Assembly (NCBI GenBank): GCA_031213475.1
Contig: JARUPZ010000024.1
Location: forward strand, 7,009,324 to 7,073,323
Length of the DNA stretch: 64,000 bases
Source of the DNA: Nereocystis luetkeana
Taxonomy: Eukaryota; Sar; Phaeophyceae; Laminariales; Laminariaceae
Direction: 5' to 3'
The notes beneath the pieces were generated by a model, which was not told the DNA's origin, did not search any database, and saw only the letters and a program-made list of their open reading frames with translations. Position numbers and translations under genes: made by a program. Of this stretch, positions 45,201 to 57,200 are shown in pieces. Numbering within the stretch: position 1 is the stretch's first letter; each line of letters starts with the position of its first letter.

Positions 45201-48200
45201 ACACCCACACAAAAGCAAGACATACGACAGGACCCCACATCACGACATCGGCGAGTCTGGCTTGGCTGCTGTCATTTCTGCTGCTGTTCGCCGCGAGTCA
45301 GCGTGACACATCCATCTACTCCCGTCGGCAGCACGTGACAACACTCAATGGCTACTACGGTGCACAATGTCGAAAACCTTTTGCCAACGGCTGCGCTGGC
45401 TGTAGCTTTGGTAACTCTCGAAACATCCAGCGCCGCGATGGCCTCGGTGACGAGATGGAGGAGAACGCGCCGCGTGGGGAGCTCACACGCTGCTCAAGGA
45501 CGAATCGAGTTACCTGCGTGTATGTGGGGTCGGGCGCAGCTGCTGGGGATTTAAGACCTCTTCTGACCCCACAAGTAATACAGCGAACCAGTTTCGATCC
45601 GATGTATGCCTACTCTACCCGTTTTTCTTGGATCTAACCAATCCACTGAAAGCCACTCCCTTACATCAAACCTCTCTAGAAAAAACACGAAAACTGTTTA
45701 CTCCATCCGACGGACTCTAGGAAGGGAAGCGATTTAAAAATCCAGTGGGAAAAACAAACGATTGGAAACCGTTTTTTTCTATCCACGTTTCCGACTGCAT
45801 ATTGATAGGCCTTACGACAGTTTCTAGCTGGGGACGAATTTCGGATGTAAACTGTCTATGCATGTGTAGCTCGTAATGCCATCCAAGCGGAACACGACAC
45901 GCAGCACCAAAATCGTTGACACGAATGGAGCCCAGCCACTTCACCTGCCACCTCCAAATTTCTCTCCCGTCGGAATCGATCTTAACGGCAGCAAACTCAC
46001 GGCCACCAAAACGGATGCCATCCGTCCAGGTTCCCCTTGAAGACCCAGCTAGAACGACCGAGCCGTCCGCTCCAATAGCCGAACAGTTGAAAAAATCTTC
46101 TTCCTCGGTGCCGCCCTGCAACATTTTCCCAAACGGAAAGAGAGACGATCTATTTGAATACCCCCTAGGTCAGCTTCCAACCTCTCTAGCAGTGTCTTGG
46201 TAAAGAGAGAAACAACCGAATACAGAGATAAGTTTGTACACTTGAAGAAAACCCCGGCATTGGTTCAACAAACTAACAGAGAGATCCGCGCGCTCTAGAC
46301 TCAGGCCAGGCAAACAGAGGCAAGACGTAACTATCGTCATACCTTGCATCGAAGAAATATTACCCGGTCGACCGTCTTTCGGGTGATATTCTTGTACCTG
46401 GCATTGCGAGGTAAGTACACCTCAGCATCAAGCGTTCGCTCTCTCGCTGCATGTCCTCCTATTCCTCCATATATCAGTAATTGCATGTTAGTTTATCGCA
46501 AGGCGACTTTCACAGGCGGGATCGGCACTTGCGGGCGCGCCAACACATACGAACACCCTGCTTGCCCAGGCGGTCTGGTTTCAGAGCACGTAGGATGTCT
46601 GCTACGGAGTGAACTCACAAAACCGCAAGAGCCAAGATATCAAAGCAATACCTCAGAAATTCATACACGACATCCTGCAAATGATGAGAGAGATCCAGGC
46701 CTCCCTGGTGAACGATACGAGAGGCATGATATAGTTATGAAGACAACTAACGGCCAATAGGGGTGTGGCGGGCTGAGGTAGTCGTTGCTGAGGGATCACG
46801 ACCCACGAGAGGTGCCGGCAAGGAGGCAAGTTTGCGTCGCAGACACACTAGTGGGTTGACCGAACTTGAACCGGGAGATCTTGTCCCAGTCGCTGTTCGT
46901 TCGGTTAGGGATATGCCATACCCGACATGGCGGGCTGTAAATTAGGGGTTCCCAGGCGCCTGAACCTTGATTGTGAGGGTTCAAGGTTCGAACATCCCGC
47001 TGTGAAGATAAGTGGGCTGATACAAATACTGCGCTTGGACAGGGGGTGCTCGATGCCTCCCGAAAATCCAAACTGTCCTCGGTGTTTATTCGCGTCGCAC
47101 CGTCCAAAATGCTTCCGAAATACAAAATACACTCCGGCGGAGGAGAATTACAGTCCATATCAAACTCGATTTTTGTCGGTGACTCCCTAAGACCAATATC
47201 GCTGCACATAAGTATTCCGATGGGAAGTGCTTGGGGGTGTTCTCCTATAGTGGTGTCGTCAGTAAAACGCTGACGCTAGCTCATGGGTTTTCGTGACGTC
47301 TATGTAAATTATAGATAGCACCGGATGGGGACAAGCGCTCCAGGTGTTTGCTGGGAAAAGGTTTTTGCCGTGGGGATGCGCGCAGCTGGCCTGACACTAG
47401 ACGGCAACACTCCTTACGCCTTCGCCATCATTCATTGATTGCTCTGCCGAACGCGAGATGGAGGCCCGGAATTCATGATTTCGCGACAGCATCGGCCGTG
47501 AAGAACTCATGAGACGTATATCGTTTTCTTCGTTGACGGTGATAGCGGTGTGAGACGTGGAGGCCGCGAAAAAGTTATATTTATGTGGATTATACAACAC
47601 CACTGACAACGAGGCGGGGGAGTAACGGACGGCAGCCGCGTGGAGCGGCCGTAGCCACCGGTGGCAATCGGCACAGCGTCAAAGTGGCTTTTCGGCGAAG
47701 GGGTTTCACTAAATACGCAAAGAATAACCAAAGGGTTGTCGACGGCACGGAGCTATGTCGTTGACGCAACCGGTGGGGAGGCGCACTCCTGATGTCTGCG
47801 CCACGGCGGGGGGAAATACTGACCGTATATAGTTGTTGGTCGTAAGGACTGACGTTGGAACTTGAGGTCTCGCTTACACCTAGAAAACTGTACGTTCCTC
47901 CCCGAACCTAACATGGACCATGCAAACCTTTTACACATGACTAGTCCAGATGGAACGCACTACTATTATTACTAGAGTACTATACATATGCAGCTTTGGG
48001 GCATTATACATGCATGGATACGTATCGGATGAGCATATATTTATACTCACAGACGAACATCGTAATATGTCGTATTACTCTGCCTCGCCATACTTCATTA
48101 TCGCTATGCCTATACCCGCTCGTTCTCGCTCCATGTCGAATATCAAGCGCTGCTTTTTTTACGCATTTCGCGATGGGGCGTTCTACGATAGAGATTCACC

Positions 48201-51200
48201 CTATTTTTTCTGAGGCTCCTCACTTGAGGAGCTCCAAATCTCATCCGAAAACTGATTTCAGCAAAAATCAAATTGCTTCCCGACGAATGTTCCCATGGCC
48301 CAAGTATACGAAAACGTCATTCTTCGAAACAAGATTGGCATTCCGACAAATTTTTGGTTAAGGCGCCTCATCAGACAGAAAAAAAGTGCGGAAATGGGAT
48401 ACCTCTATCGTAGAACGCGTCCGATCCGTATCACGCCACGAATGACATCCAAGTAAGTAATATCACCCTGGTGTAGATTGTCGGGACCACGACGTCATCT
48501 GCATAATAACATAAATCACGTTTTTTGTTTAGGTTCGTCTGACCGAGATAACGTCAAGAGAGTCACATTGTTGAATGTATTACATGTAAGTAGACCAAAA
48601 ATGAATACCCAGATTTCCGTTCAATTTCCGCTCGACTCCGCGCTCTCGCTATTAATTTAGGAAAAATTACATTTTTTTTCTTTAGCTTTTCCTACGGGAT
48701 CAACGAAGGAGCATACGAGTAAATGCCAACCGCGCTCTGCAAATTCACTGGGTAACCTACAACTCACTTCGCGGCAAAAATCATGTTGATCTGAAAAGGC
48801 CGGTGGTGGCTGCATTTTTGCATGACCTAAATTGTTAACAGGCCTTTTGGGTCGGGGGAAAACTTTTAATTCCGGCGGTTTATATATATGTTTTTTAACT
48901 GTGGAAGCCTTGTGGAAGGACCTTGAACTGGGGCAATGTGAACATGAGGTCTGGACGCCCTCGCGAGTAGACCATATAGACGTTATTATCAGGCCATTCT
49001 GTTTTTGTCATGGTTACTTCGGACCCCCAGCCCGTGTCAAAGACAGAAAATCATATAAACTCCGGAGGGAATTTTCTTCAAGATGTAGGCTCGAATAATA
49101 CAAACGGTCCCTAAAATATGGCCCACGGTGGTATACCATGACTCCTGCTATCTATGAAGACAACCAATCTCGTGAGCAATGGGAGTAACATACGGGGCAA
49201 GCTCTATAGCCGCGAGACAGCTTTAGTGAACACTGACCTCCCAGCGAAATTGTCGTCTTGGCGATGATTCGAACGTATCTCCGTACCGTCATGCGATCTA
49301 CTTTCCTTGCAGCAGCCGTATGGTGAGGGCAATTTGCTTGCTGTAGCACATACATGCTACCGGATGAAACGTGACGGAGTCCCGTGTTGCTCCAGGACCT
49401 AGGTAAAACAATATCTTCTTTCAACTTTACTTATGGTTGACGGCGGTTCGAGTGTCAACGCCGATACTGGATTCCATCAACGGACGTGCACTACATTGAG
49501 CGGTAGAATGATCACATCCGCTGCTTCTGTGCCGACGTGTAACGGATTATTCTGTGGCAAGATTTTCCCAAGCAGCAGGGGTCGCAACGGATACAAAATT
49601 CGTGCTACTGCTGCAGAAAAAAAGAACTTTAAAACCAGACACTAGGATAGCGCTATCCCTATATGGATAACACGATAACGTGGGGACGGGCGACTGATAC
49701 CTGCCATTTCCATTGAATAGATCCGTCGGGGTTTAGTTTTCCCGCTGCGAAGTCACCTCCACCGATGTGGGTTACGTTCCAGTCACCCTCGGTGTACCCA
49801 GCGAATATCACCGAGCCGTCTTCCCATATCGCTAGATCTTGCAATTGGCCTGCTTTCCCGGTTTTTTCCTGATCAATCATGGCAAGGGGTATAAGGTTAG
49901 AGCGGCAGAAACCATTTGTCGTTGTCGGTAATGATACGTCTACTCCTCCTGGCTATAGTTTGGTAAAAACATCTTCAGGAAAAAAGAGACCGGTTTTGGG
50001 AAATGTGGGTGTCAAGCACTGTCCCAGGCGCCTGGCTTGCAGACGTGACACGTTTGCTTGCGTACAATGTTTCAACAAATAAATGAAAAACAACAAGTAA
50101 GTTGCATATGGTCGACAGCATCTTTTCTATCTATCAAGATAAGGTTAGGACCAAACCAGGCGCATAAACTAAAGCCACGTTTATTTTATTTTACAGGTTG
50201 CTTCTTTTCGGTTATTTTCCGTTTACGATGTTCCATGCGCTCGCCACGACTGCCACGACTCACCTCCCACTGCCACACAAACGAACCATCAGCATCGAGA
50301 TTCACAACGACAAACGTGCTGCTGTTCTCACGATACCCTCCCATGACGATGGATCCATCATCTGCCACAGCCACCGCTTTGCCCCAGTCATCCTCCGTAG
50401 ACCCGTCCTGCCGAACAACGTATATAATCAAGATACGAAGAATGTACCTGGTATGAAATACGCCCAATAGGTACCAGATACGATACAACCTAAAAGTGTA
50501 CCTGGTGCTATGTGTAGGCAGTACATCAGCAACGCCCGTGTTGCAGAATGTTTTGGGAGATGCATCCTATCCACGACCAAACTGACTTTTTTCCGTTATA
50601 CGAACCACCTTCAGCGAGCGCAGGTACGCACCTTACCCTACAGCTGTAGGCGTAAACGCGATTGAGACTCCCGCCGTGTAGTACGATACGACTATATGGA
50701 ATACGTCCCTTCCTTGCTGACAAGGATGACCCCGCTACGGTGCAAACGTAATAACGTGTAACCAAGTCGAGCTGGCCGGAACTGGAAACCAACACGCGAC
50801 TACATATATTCCCGGGGCCCCTGAGCAGAAACGACCCTTCCGGTGGGTGGAAACCCAGTATGAACAGCTCACGGCACACGGCACACAACAAACGTCCCAA
50901 TACCGAGCATGAAATATCCTGTCTTTGCTTTTCGACTCCGAAATAACTTTTGTCCATGACCCGTGCACTGAAAACACCCCAAAAAACAAACAAACCACTC
51001 GTAAGCACTGCCCTCAGGGGGAGGATGGTCGAGGGAAAAACGGGAAATATCGTCCAAACACCAATATATATCTAGGCGGGCACATCTTCTGGAATTAATT
51101 GTCTTCCGGTTGAAATACCCTTAGTTTCTTTATGGTCGGCAGACAAAAAAACAACAACTATTTATACACGACGAGGTAAATTAAAAGTTTACCTTGGCGG

Positions 51201-54200
51201 TGGATTTTCCACATCGGATATAGTTCACGACTGATTCTTACAGCTAGCTCTCGCCCGATTCTCCACGGGGACCGCTTTCCCCGAGCAAGGAAAAATATCG
51301 AAATAAATCGTCAAGAAAGGCAGAAAATCCGATCTGGCACGATATATATGCAAGGACAGTTTTAGCAAAAACCACAGACAGACGGTAAACGATTCCTCTG
51401 ATAGATCCACTCCAAAGGGGCCAGGAACTTTTCCTTTTTCAAGGAAAGTGAAATTCGCGATAAACTTATGACTATTACGGGGGACCATAGTTAATAGGAC
51501 CAAATATTGTTGGTAAAAATACCGAAATATAGGGGGTTTTGTGTGGACTGTAGGTCCTATTGAATATGGTCCCCCGTAATAGGACCTATCTATTCTATGC
51601 CAATGGTACAGCGAAGTTGCAATAAAAAGTTTGAATTTCAAAGATACCCGTCAAAACAATTCAGAACACGCTTCCTATGGGCCACGTAAAAAAAAAAAAG
51701 AAGCTCCTAAGTTTTGGAAAAAAAAAAAGCCCGAAAAAAACAAATCTGGGGCCGATGTTGGGCCAACATCGGCTTGAGAAAAACTCAGGCCGATCTTTGG
51801 TTCGAAGCGGCGAGATTCCGAGTCCTCGACAGACATCGATCAACAAAACCAACGATTGCGTCATGAATTCTGAACGGAGTGCGCTCGTTAGGGGCTCCGA
51901 CCCACCCTAGGGTCACCATCTTCACACCATGGCCGGTGTCATGTGACGGGAGCTGACCAGGCGTGTGATAAAAAAACATTTGGCCGCTGGTTTGCACAAA
52001 ACAGAAGACAAAACTTCGCCATCCGTCTCGAATGGCAAAAAATAGACTTTTTTTCAGGTTTGGGAGGATACCGTAGGACGCCGCCGGCAAGCTCTCGCCC
52101 CCTAGACCATGGATCCGCCTGATATCTCCGAGGCCGTCATCTATACTCGTTGGGCTTGCCAGATACCGAGTGGGTTTGCCGTGGGCTGAGTCTACGTCGA
52201 GATCGAGCGTCGATCGTCGCACGAACTGGTTTCGATTACCGTGTTGACAATAATTTGCGACCAGAAAAACACAAATTGCGCCGCCTGCAGCCGTTCGTTG
52301 GGGAAAAAATAAGAAAAAATCAAGCATTTTTCTCTTTTTTTCCCCACAGCGGCGGTACGAGAAAATTTTCGGCTGTTTTTTTAAAGCCATACCGGTATAT
52401 TTGAAAAAAAACTTTTGAACTTCGCGTTTCCATTGGCATAGGTCTAAGTGATAACTTTGTGGTTTTGGTTATCGACACGATGCAACTTACTTGATTGTGG
52501 ATTGGGCAAAGTGGAAGATTGAATCGTTGGCATACTTGAACAGAGGAGAGCGGCAAGTGGGTCATATCATTAGCGACGGGTGTAGTTGGTTTACCTAGGA
52601 AGACAGAGGCTGGGAAGGGTTGAGGCGGTGAGGTAGAAGGCCAGCTGCTGTAGGACTCTCGTCGTGGGCGTGTACGAACAGGGGTCTGGCATTCAGTAGA
52701 ATGCCGTCGAGTTGAAATATGAATAAATAAGACGGAAGGAGGCAAGAATGATTTGTCTTGTGAGCGCGCAAGAAGCAGTATAGTAGCTGCTGCCGAAGCC
52801 TGGGAAAAGGCACATCCAGTTGATGGCGGCGCAATTTGTGGCAGCGTGGCACTGGCAGATAGTCTGCTGTTCGGGTGGAACGTTTGTTGAAAGGATGAAA
52901 ACATAGATCGGAAAAGGTATGGAGAAGTCGTTTCGCGCACAAAAGCAGTGGTGGGTGCGAGTGAATTCAACTGGGATAGTATGCCACCGTCTACTTCACC
53001 TTCGAGAGGGGAGACCGGCAGTGTCGAGGTGACACTCGAGTTGATGCTGCTGCAACCTAGCTTGCACGTAAGTTGTCCTCTTGCCACATACGCACACGGG
53101 ATTATATCGAGAGGACGGACTCGTAACCAGACCACAGCGTCACTAAACAATTTAGTGGCAAGTAAAGGGTTGGTACCGGGAGATTAAGCCTTGTATTCGG
53201 GAAGGATTGGGGCAGCCACGAGACGTTCGGCAGGAGGGGTGTCGATGCTGCGAATCCAACGGCAGGAGGGGGTGTACGTTAGAGCTGCCATGAGTTAGCC
53301 CGCAGAAGAAGATTTGAGTAATACCGTACTGGAATGAATTATAACGCGGTAGGGAGCGGCATCCCTCTTCTCCTCCCGCAAAGGGCCTCCCTTGGCGAAA
53401 TATACTGCGGCACATCGCACAAAGTATATTCCCAACTAACAACCTGTAGATCGTTGCGGCTTAAAATATATGCCATTGAGGCAAGGGGCTTTCAGATCCT
53501 AAATATCGCGGGTGATGTTTGGATTCTTTATTGCCGTGATCAGGCAACAACATTTTTCATACCGTTCACCGACCCTGAATTACTCCCGATGGTTTTCATT
53601 TGTTTACGAGTTTCGTTTCATCCTTGATGGCGTACAGAGCGCCGACTGGAACGCCCAATGCACTTAGTCTACGTCAATCCCGTCACTATTAAAACAAAAC
53701 AAACATAATATCGTACAAACCGAAAACCCATCCCGGTATCGAAAAACCGCACGAGTCCTGTCGGACGCTAGGTCCTAGATGCAGTTGGGCATCCTTTACA
53801 ATGACGGGACCGTCTGGCTTCCCAATCGTACGCCCGGCCAGATATGCTCACGAACCCACGGAACACCTCGCTCAGTTTGAATTCGCTGGCAACCTTAACA
53901 ACGGTTGTATGCGTACGTCCTGCACGTTATAGCCAAGTACGTGATGCAATATTGAATAACGTATATTTTTTGTATGTAAGTCCACGTGTTCCCCTCCCGT
54001 GTACGGAGGGAGAGGGGGCGGGGGCATGCGTGCGACTGTCGCGCAGGAATCGCGGAATCAGTCGCGCACTCAGGGTGCCAGCAAGCACCCACGCCGACAC
54101 ACTCAAATAGCCCGACCACGTCACGTGTTCTGCTTCTCGACAGTTAGTTGTCAGTTCACTGGACATATCTGCTCCGTTGAACATGGATTCAGTCCCTACG

Positions 54201-57200
54201 CTACTACCGGGGCTGATGTTGCCCGGGTACCTCGGGCGTATTCAACGTCATTCTGTATTCCAGGAATCTAAGCATCCCCTATTATACTTGTGCCAAAAAT
54301 GACCAACAATGTCCCGCGTAGTTCCAAGTGGTCGTACCATTAAGGCCTGTCGCCACACCACGGTTGAAGACCCTTTGCGAATGAATGGTCGCTGACGATA
54401 TTGAGATGTTTCTGTGGTGGAGGTTTAGAATAGCCCTGAAGAAACTCAAGCACACCATACATACCGTGTAATGGCCGGTTGTTCGGTTTTCCATGTCGGT
54501 AGATTGATACCAGGTACAAGCCTAGATATTGGTGGCACAGTCACTATAATAAGATATAAAGTCGGAATCAGCAGCCCGGGCGCCTTATCCCCTGGAAGTA
54601 TCGTTCGCCGGCAGTCGTAACCAGGCAGCGAAACCACGGTTCGTGGCGTGGCTGTCAGCCGTCGACGCCCCCCCAAATGGTCAGGTGCTTGTGCCAGAAA
54701 CGGTTTTGTTTCGACATTTTCATCTCACCTCCCGTCGCAATCTGGGGAGAGTAGGGGTAAGGAAATGTTGCGAGACGAGCGGTGGGCCCAAGCAAAGTCC
54801 CGTCTCGCCAGAGGTGGGGTAGGGTTTTGCTGGGGAAGACGTGCGACTTGTTTCAAGTTTACAGCCTCAAAGTGGTATTGAAAGCAAAGCCTTGTGTGTT
54901 ATGGCAACAAAATAGTCCTTTTACAATTTTCGCACTTACAGCGTGAAAACAGTGTTCGTATGCACACACACCAATTTCGCGCGTGGGAGACGCGTTCTAT
55001 GATAGAGGTAGCAAATTTCCGCTAAAACGTTTTCTGGATGACGGGGTCCTTTAAACCAAATCGTTGGAATGACAATTGTGTTTCGAAAAATGACGTGTTT
55101 GTATACTTGAGTCTTGAGATTGATTATCCATCGGGATGCAACTTGATTTTCGCTGGAGTCCGTTTTCGGGTGAGGGATGGAGCTCCTTAAGTGAGGAGCG
55201 TCAGAAAATTTGTGGTGAAGCTCTATCGTGGAACGGGTGGGGAGCGTACGTACTACGTGCGTGAACGCGCGTCAGCAGCCCCTTCACCTGCTTCACACGT
55301 GGAAGAGCGAAATCAGTCCTAGTTACGGTAACCCTGTCGAACGCCCTTGATGAAATTCGACCTCGATACCATCAGGCTGATGCTAACATACTGATTGTTG
55401 GATAATAACCCAAACAAACACGTCCTCGGCACTTGGAAACCTGGTGGACATTATGCAAAATTCTTGTAGAACTTGACTAACTCAGAGAGAGTAAGTAGGT
55501 AAAAAATGATAGGCTCATTGCCTTACACCATGGTTCCTGTGTCTAGGCTCTGTCTCGCTGGAGAAATACGGCAGAGGTGGTTCAGAAGTATCTGTGAATA
55601 TCACTTACTTCCTTGTGAAGAAGAAACAGAAGTGTTTGATATGGACGCTTATCTGGCCAGTATGGAAAGAATGTAGGCTTGGAGAGATCGGAAGGGGAAG
55701 AACGCAAAGGGACGGAGGTACGTCGAAAGGACATGAATGAGGAGAATATTTCGTGAGGGATTGAGGCAGGGCTGACATTCATTCGCCTGATCATCCGGGA
55801 CACTACGAGCAGGTAGGTGTATTCCACCGCAGTCCGTACTGCGCCCCGTTGGCAATGAACAACCTTCTAGTAGTGACATTCTGGCGATAATGCAGTCCAT
55901 ATACAACATACCGCACTATCTACTCATAGGAGTGAGACAGACTGGCAATCTATCCAAAATATTTGCGTTTACCCGACTCCGATACACTTGTACGCGTATC
56001 CACGCGTAATGGCTGCACATCGTGAAATTTACCTATGGATCTCAACGTCCATAGACTGACAGGGAGGTCTTAATTTTCCATCAACTTGTCGGAGCCTCCA
56101 CAGAACCCGTCATAAACGCGGGAGGCAATGACTCCTTCGTTTTATCGAAAATCCCTAGTACTGCAGCCTCACCCATCGTCCTACCCCTCCGAAATACAGA
56201 TGCGTTTATTTGCGAAGGTTAATGTTGTATGGGAATACCTTGTTGGGACATAGGTCGGTATATATTGATGTCCAGAATATTGTTCATCGGTCAGTAGAAC
56301 GTTGTTACCTATGCCTCACTTCGCAGTATATACTCGGCCAGTACCCAGCCCAACCAATAATATATCAATGTTTGTTTATACAGATTTCGAAAATCTTGGT
56401 AGCGTTCACGGATCCTGCACTATTATTATGCTAGTTACGAACTGCAACCCCCATATCATTGCCGGGTGCCTGTCACGATACCATGCATCAAGGGTTCCTG
56501 TTCTTCTGCTAACTGTGTGCTTGAAATAAATCAAGTGGTCGCCATTTCTCTAGACCAGCTGCGAGGTGTTGAACACGCGACAAACACCTCTGGCGTGCAT
56601 GCAACAACTAAACGGCTGAGCTAATACAAGGCCAACGTAGGCGAGGTCTCCACTAAAACACAATCAGTAATCACGAACCCCTTTTCGAAACCAACACTGG
56701 GCTGTCAGGCTGAGTCTCGCCACAATCCTGATGTATGTACCAAAACTGGCCACTGCGCTCAACGACTACTGTCCGTATTGAACTACAGTTCATTAAGTTG
56801 TGCCAGACATGCATCGCTACCTGCATGGAGTGGAACGTCACGCTTGAAATCGCAATAATAATAGGAGGAGAACATTTTGGACCAATGCTCTGACGATCGT
56901 GCTGATAAAAAACAATAAATAACGTAATTCTCGACCGTGCGTCCCCTGGGACATAGGTGGTCGCGAAATAATAACGCCACGGCCAGAAAACGTCCGCAAC
57001 AACAACAACAGTTGTTGGGCCCCTGCCTCCCTCACACCCGCTTGTATACGATGCCCCACTGTCCTGATTTTGTGCCAGCTGTATTCGCAACCTTCAGCTT
57101 ATCTTGCCTAGTTTATGTGCGCGTTTGTTTGCCGGAGTTCACCTGCCATCTCCAGAGGACGTTCCCGTGGATATCCAGCTTGGCAGCTATAAAGTCCATA

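Larger units (their letters stand above)
43135..45944 (-). other. intron of copy B
   Basis: Contains a degenerate piece of the TCTACGATAGAG MITE at about 44640-44715 and an inverted repeat pair at about 44979-45020 / 45760-45803. A 267-codon plus-strand frame (44834-45637) has no recognisable domain and is not called. Confidence 0.5.
50408..57142 (-). other. 6.7-kb intron of copy B (or undetected exons)
   Basis: No exon with SBBP features found. Holds a TA-type MITE (51475-51579), a TCTACGATAGAG MITE (54993-55235), and TACCTGGTA/TACCAGGTA at 50445 and 54508. A 276-codon minus-strand frame (53150-52320) is Ser/Pro-rich with no domain and is not called. More blades may be missed if diverged. 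Confidence 0.5.

Noticed and set aside
44834-45637. 267-codon plus-strand open frame
   Set aside because: No domain or repeat motif, lies in an intron of the opposite-strand receptor, and includes one arm of an inverted repeat. Length alone is weak here because many random frames of this size class occur.
51185-51215. ACCTTGGCGG resembling the N-lobe exon donor on the minus strand
   Set aside because: The similarity ends after about ten bases; no kinase sequence follows.
52320-53150. 276-codon minus-strand open frame in the longest receptor intron
   Set aside because: Ser/Pro/Leu-rich with no recognisable domain, no SBBP pattern and no convincing exon borders.
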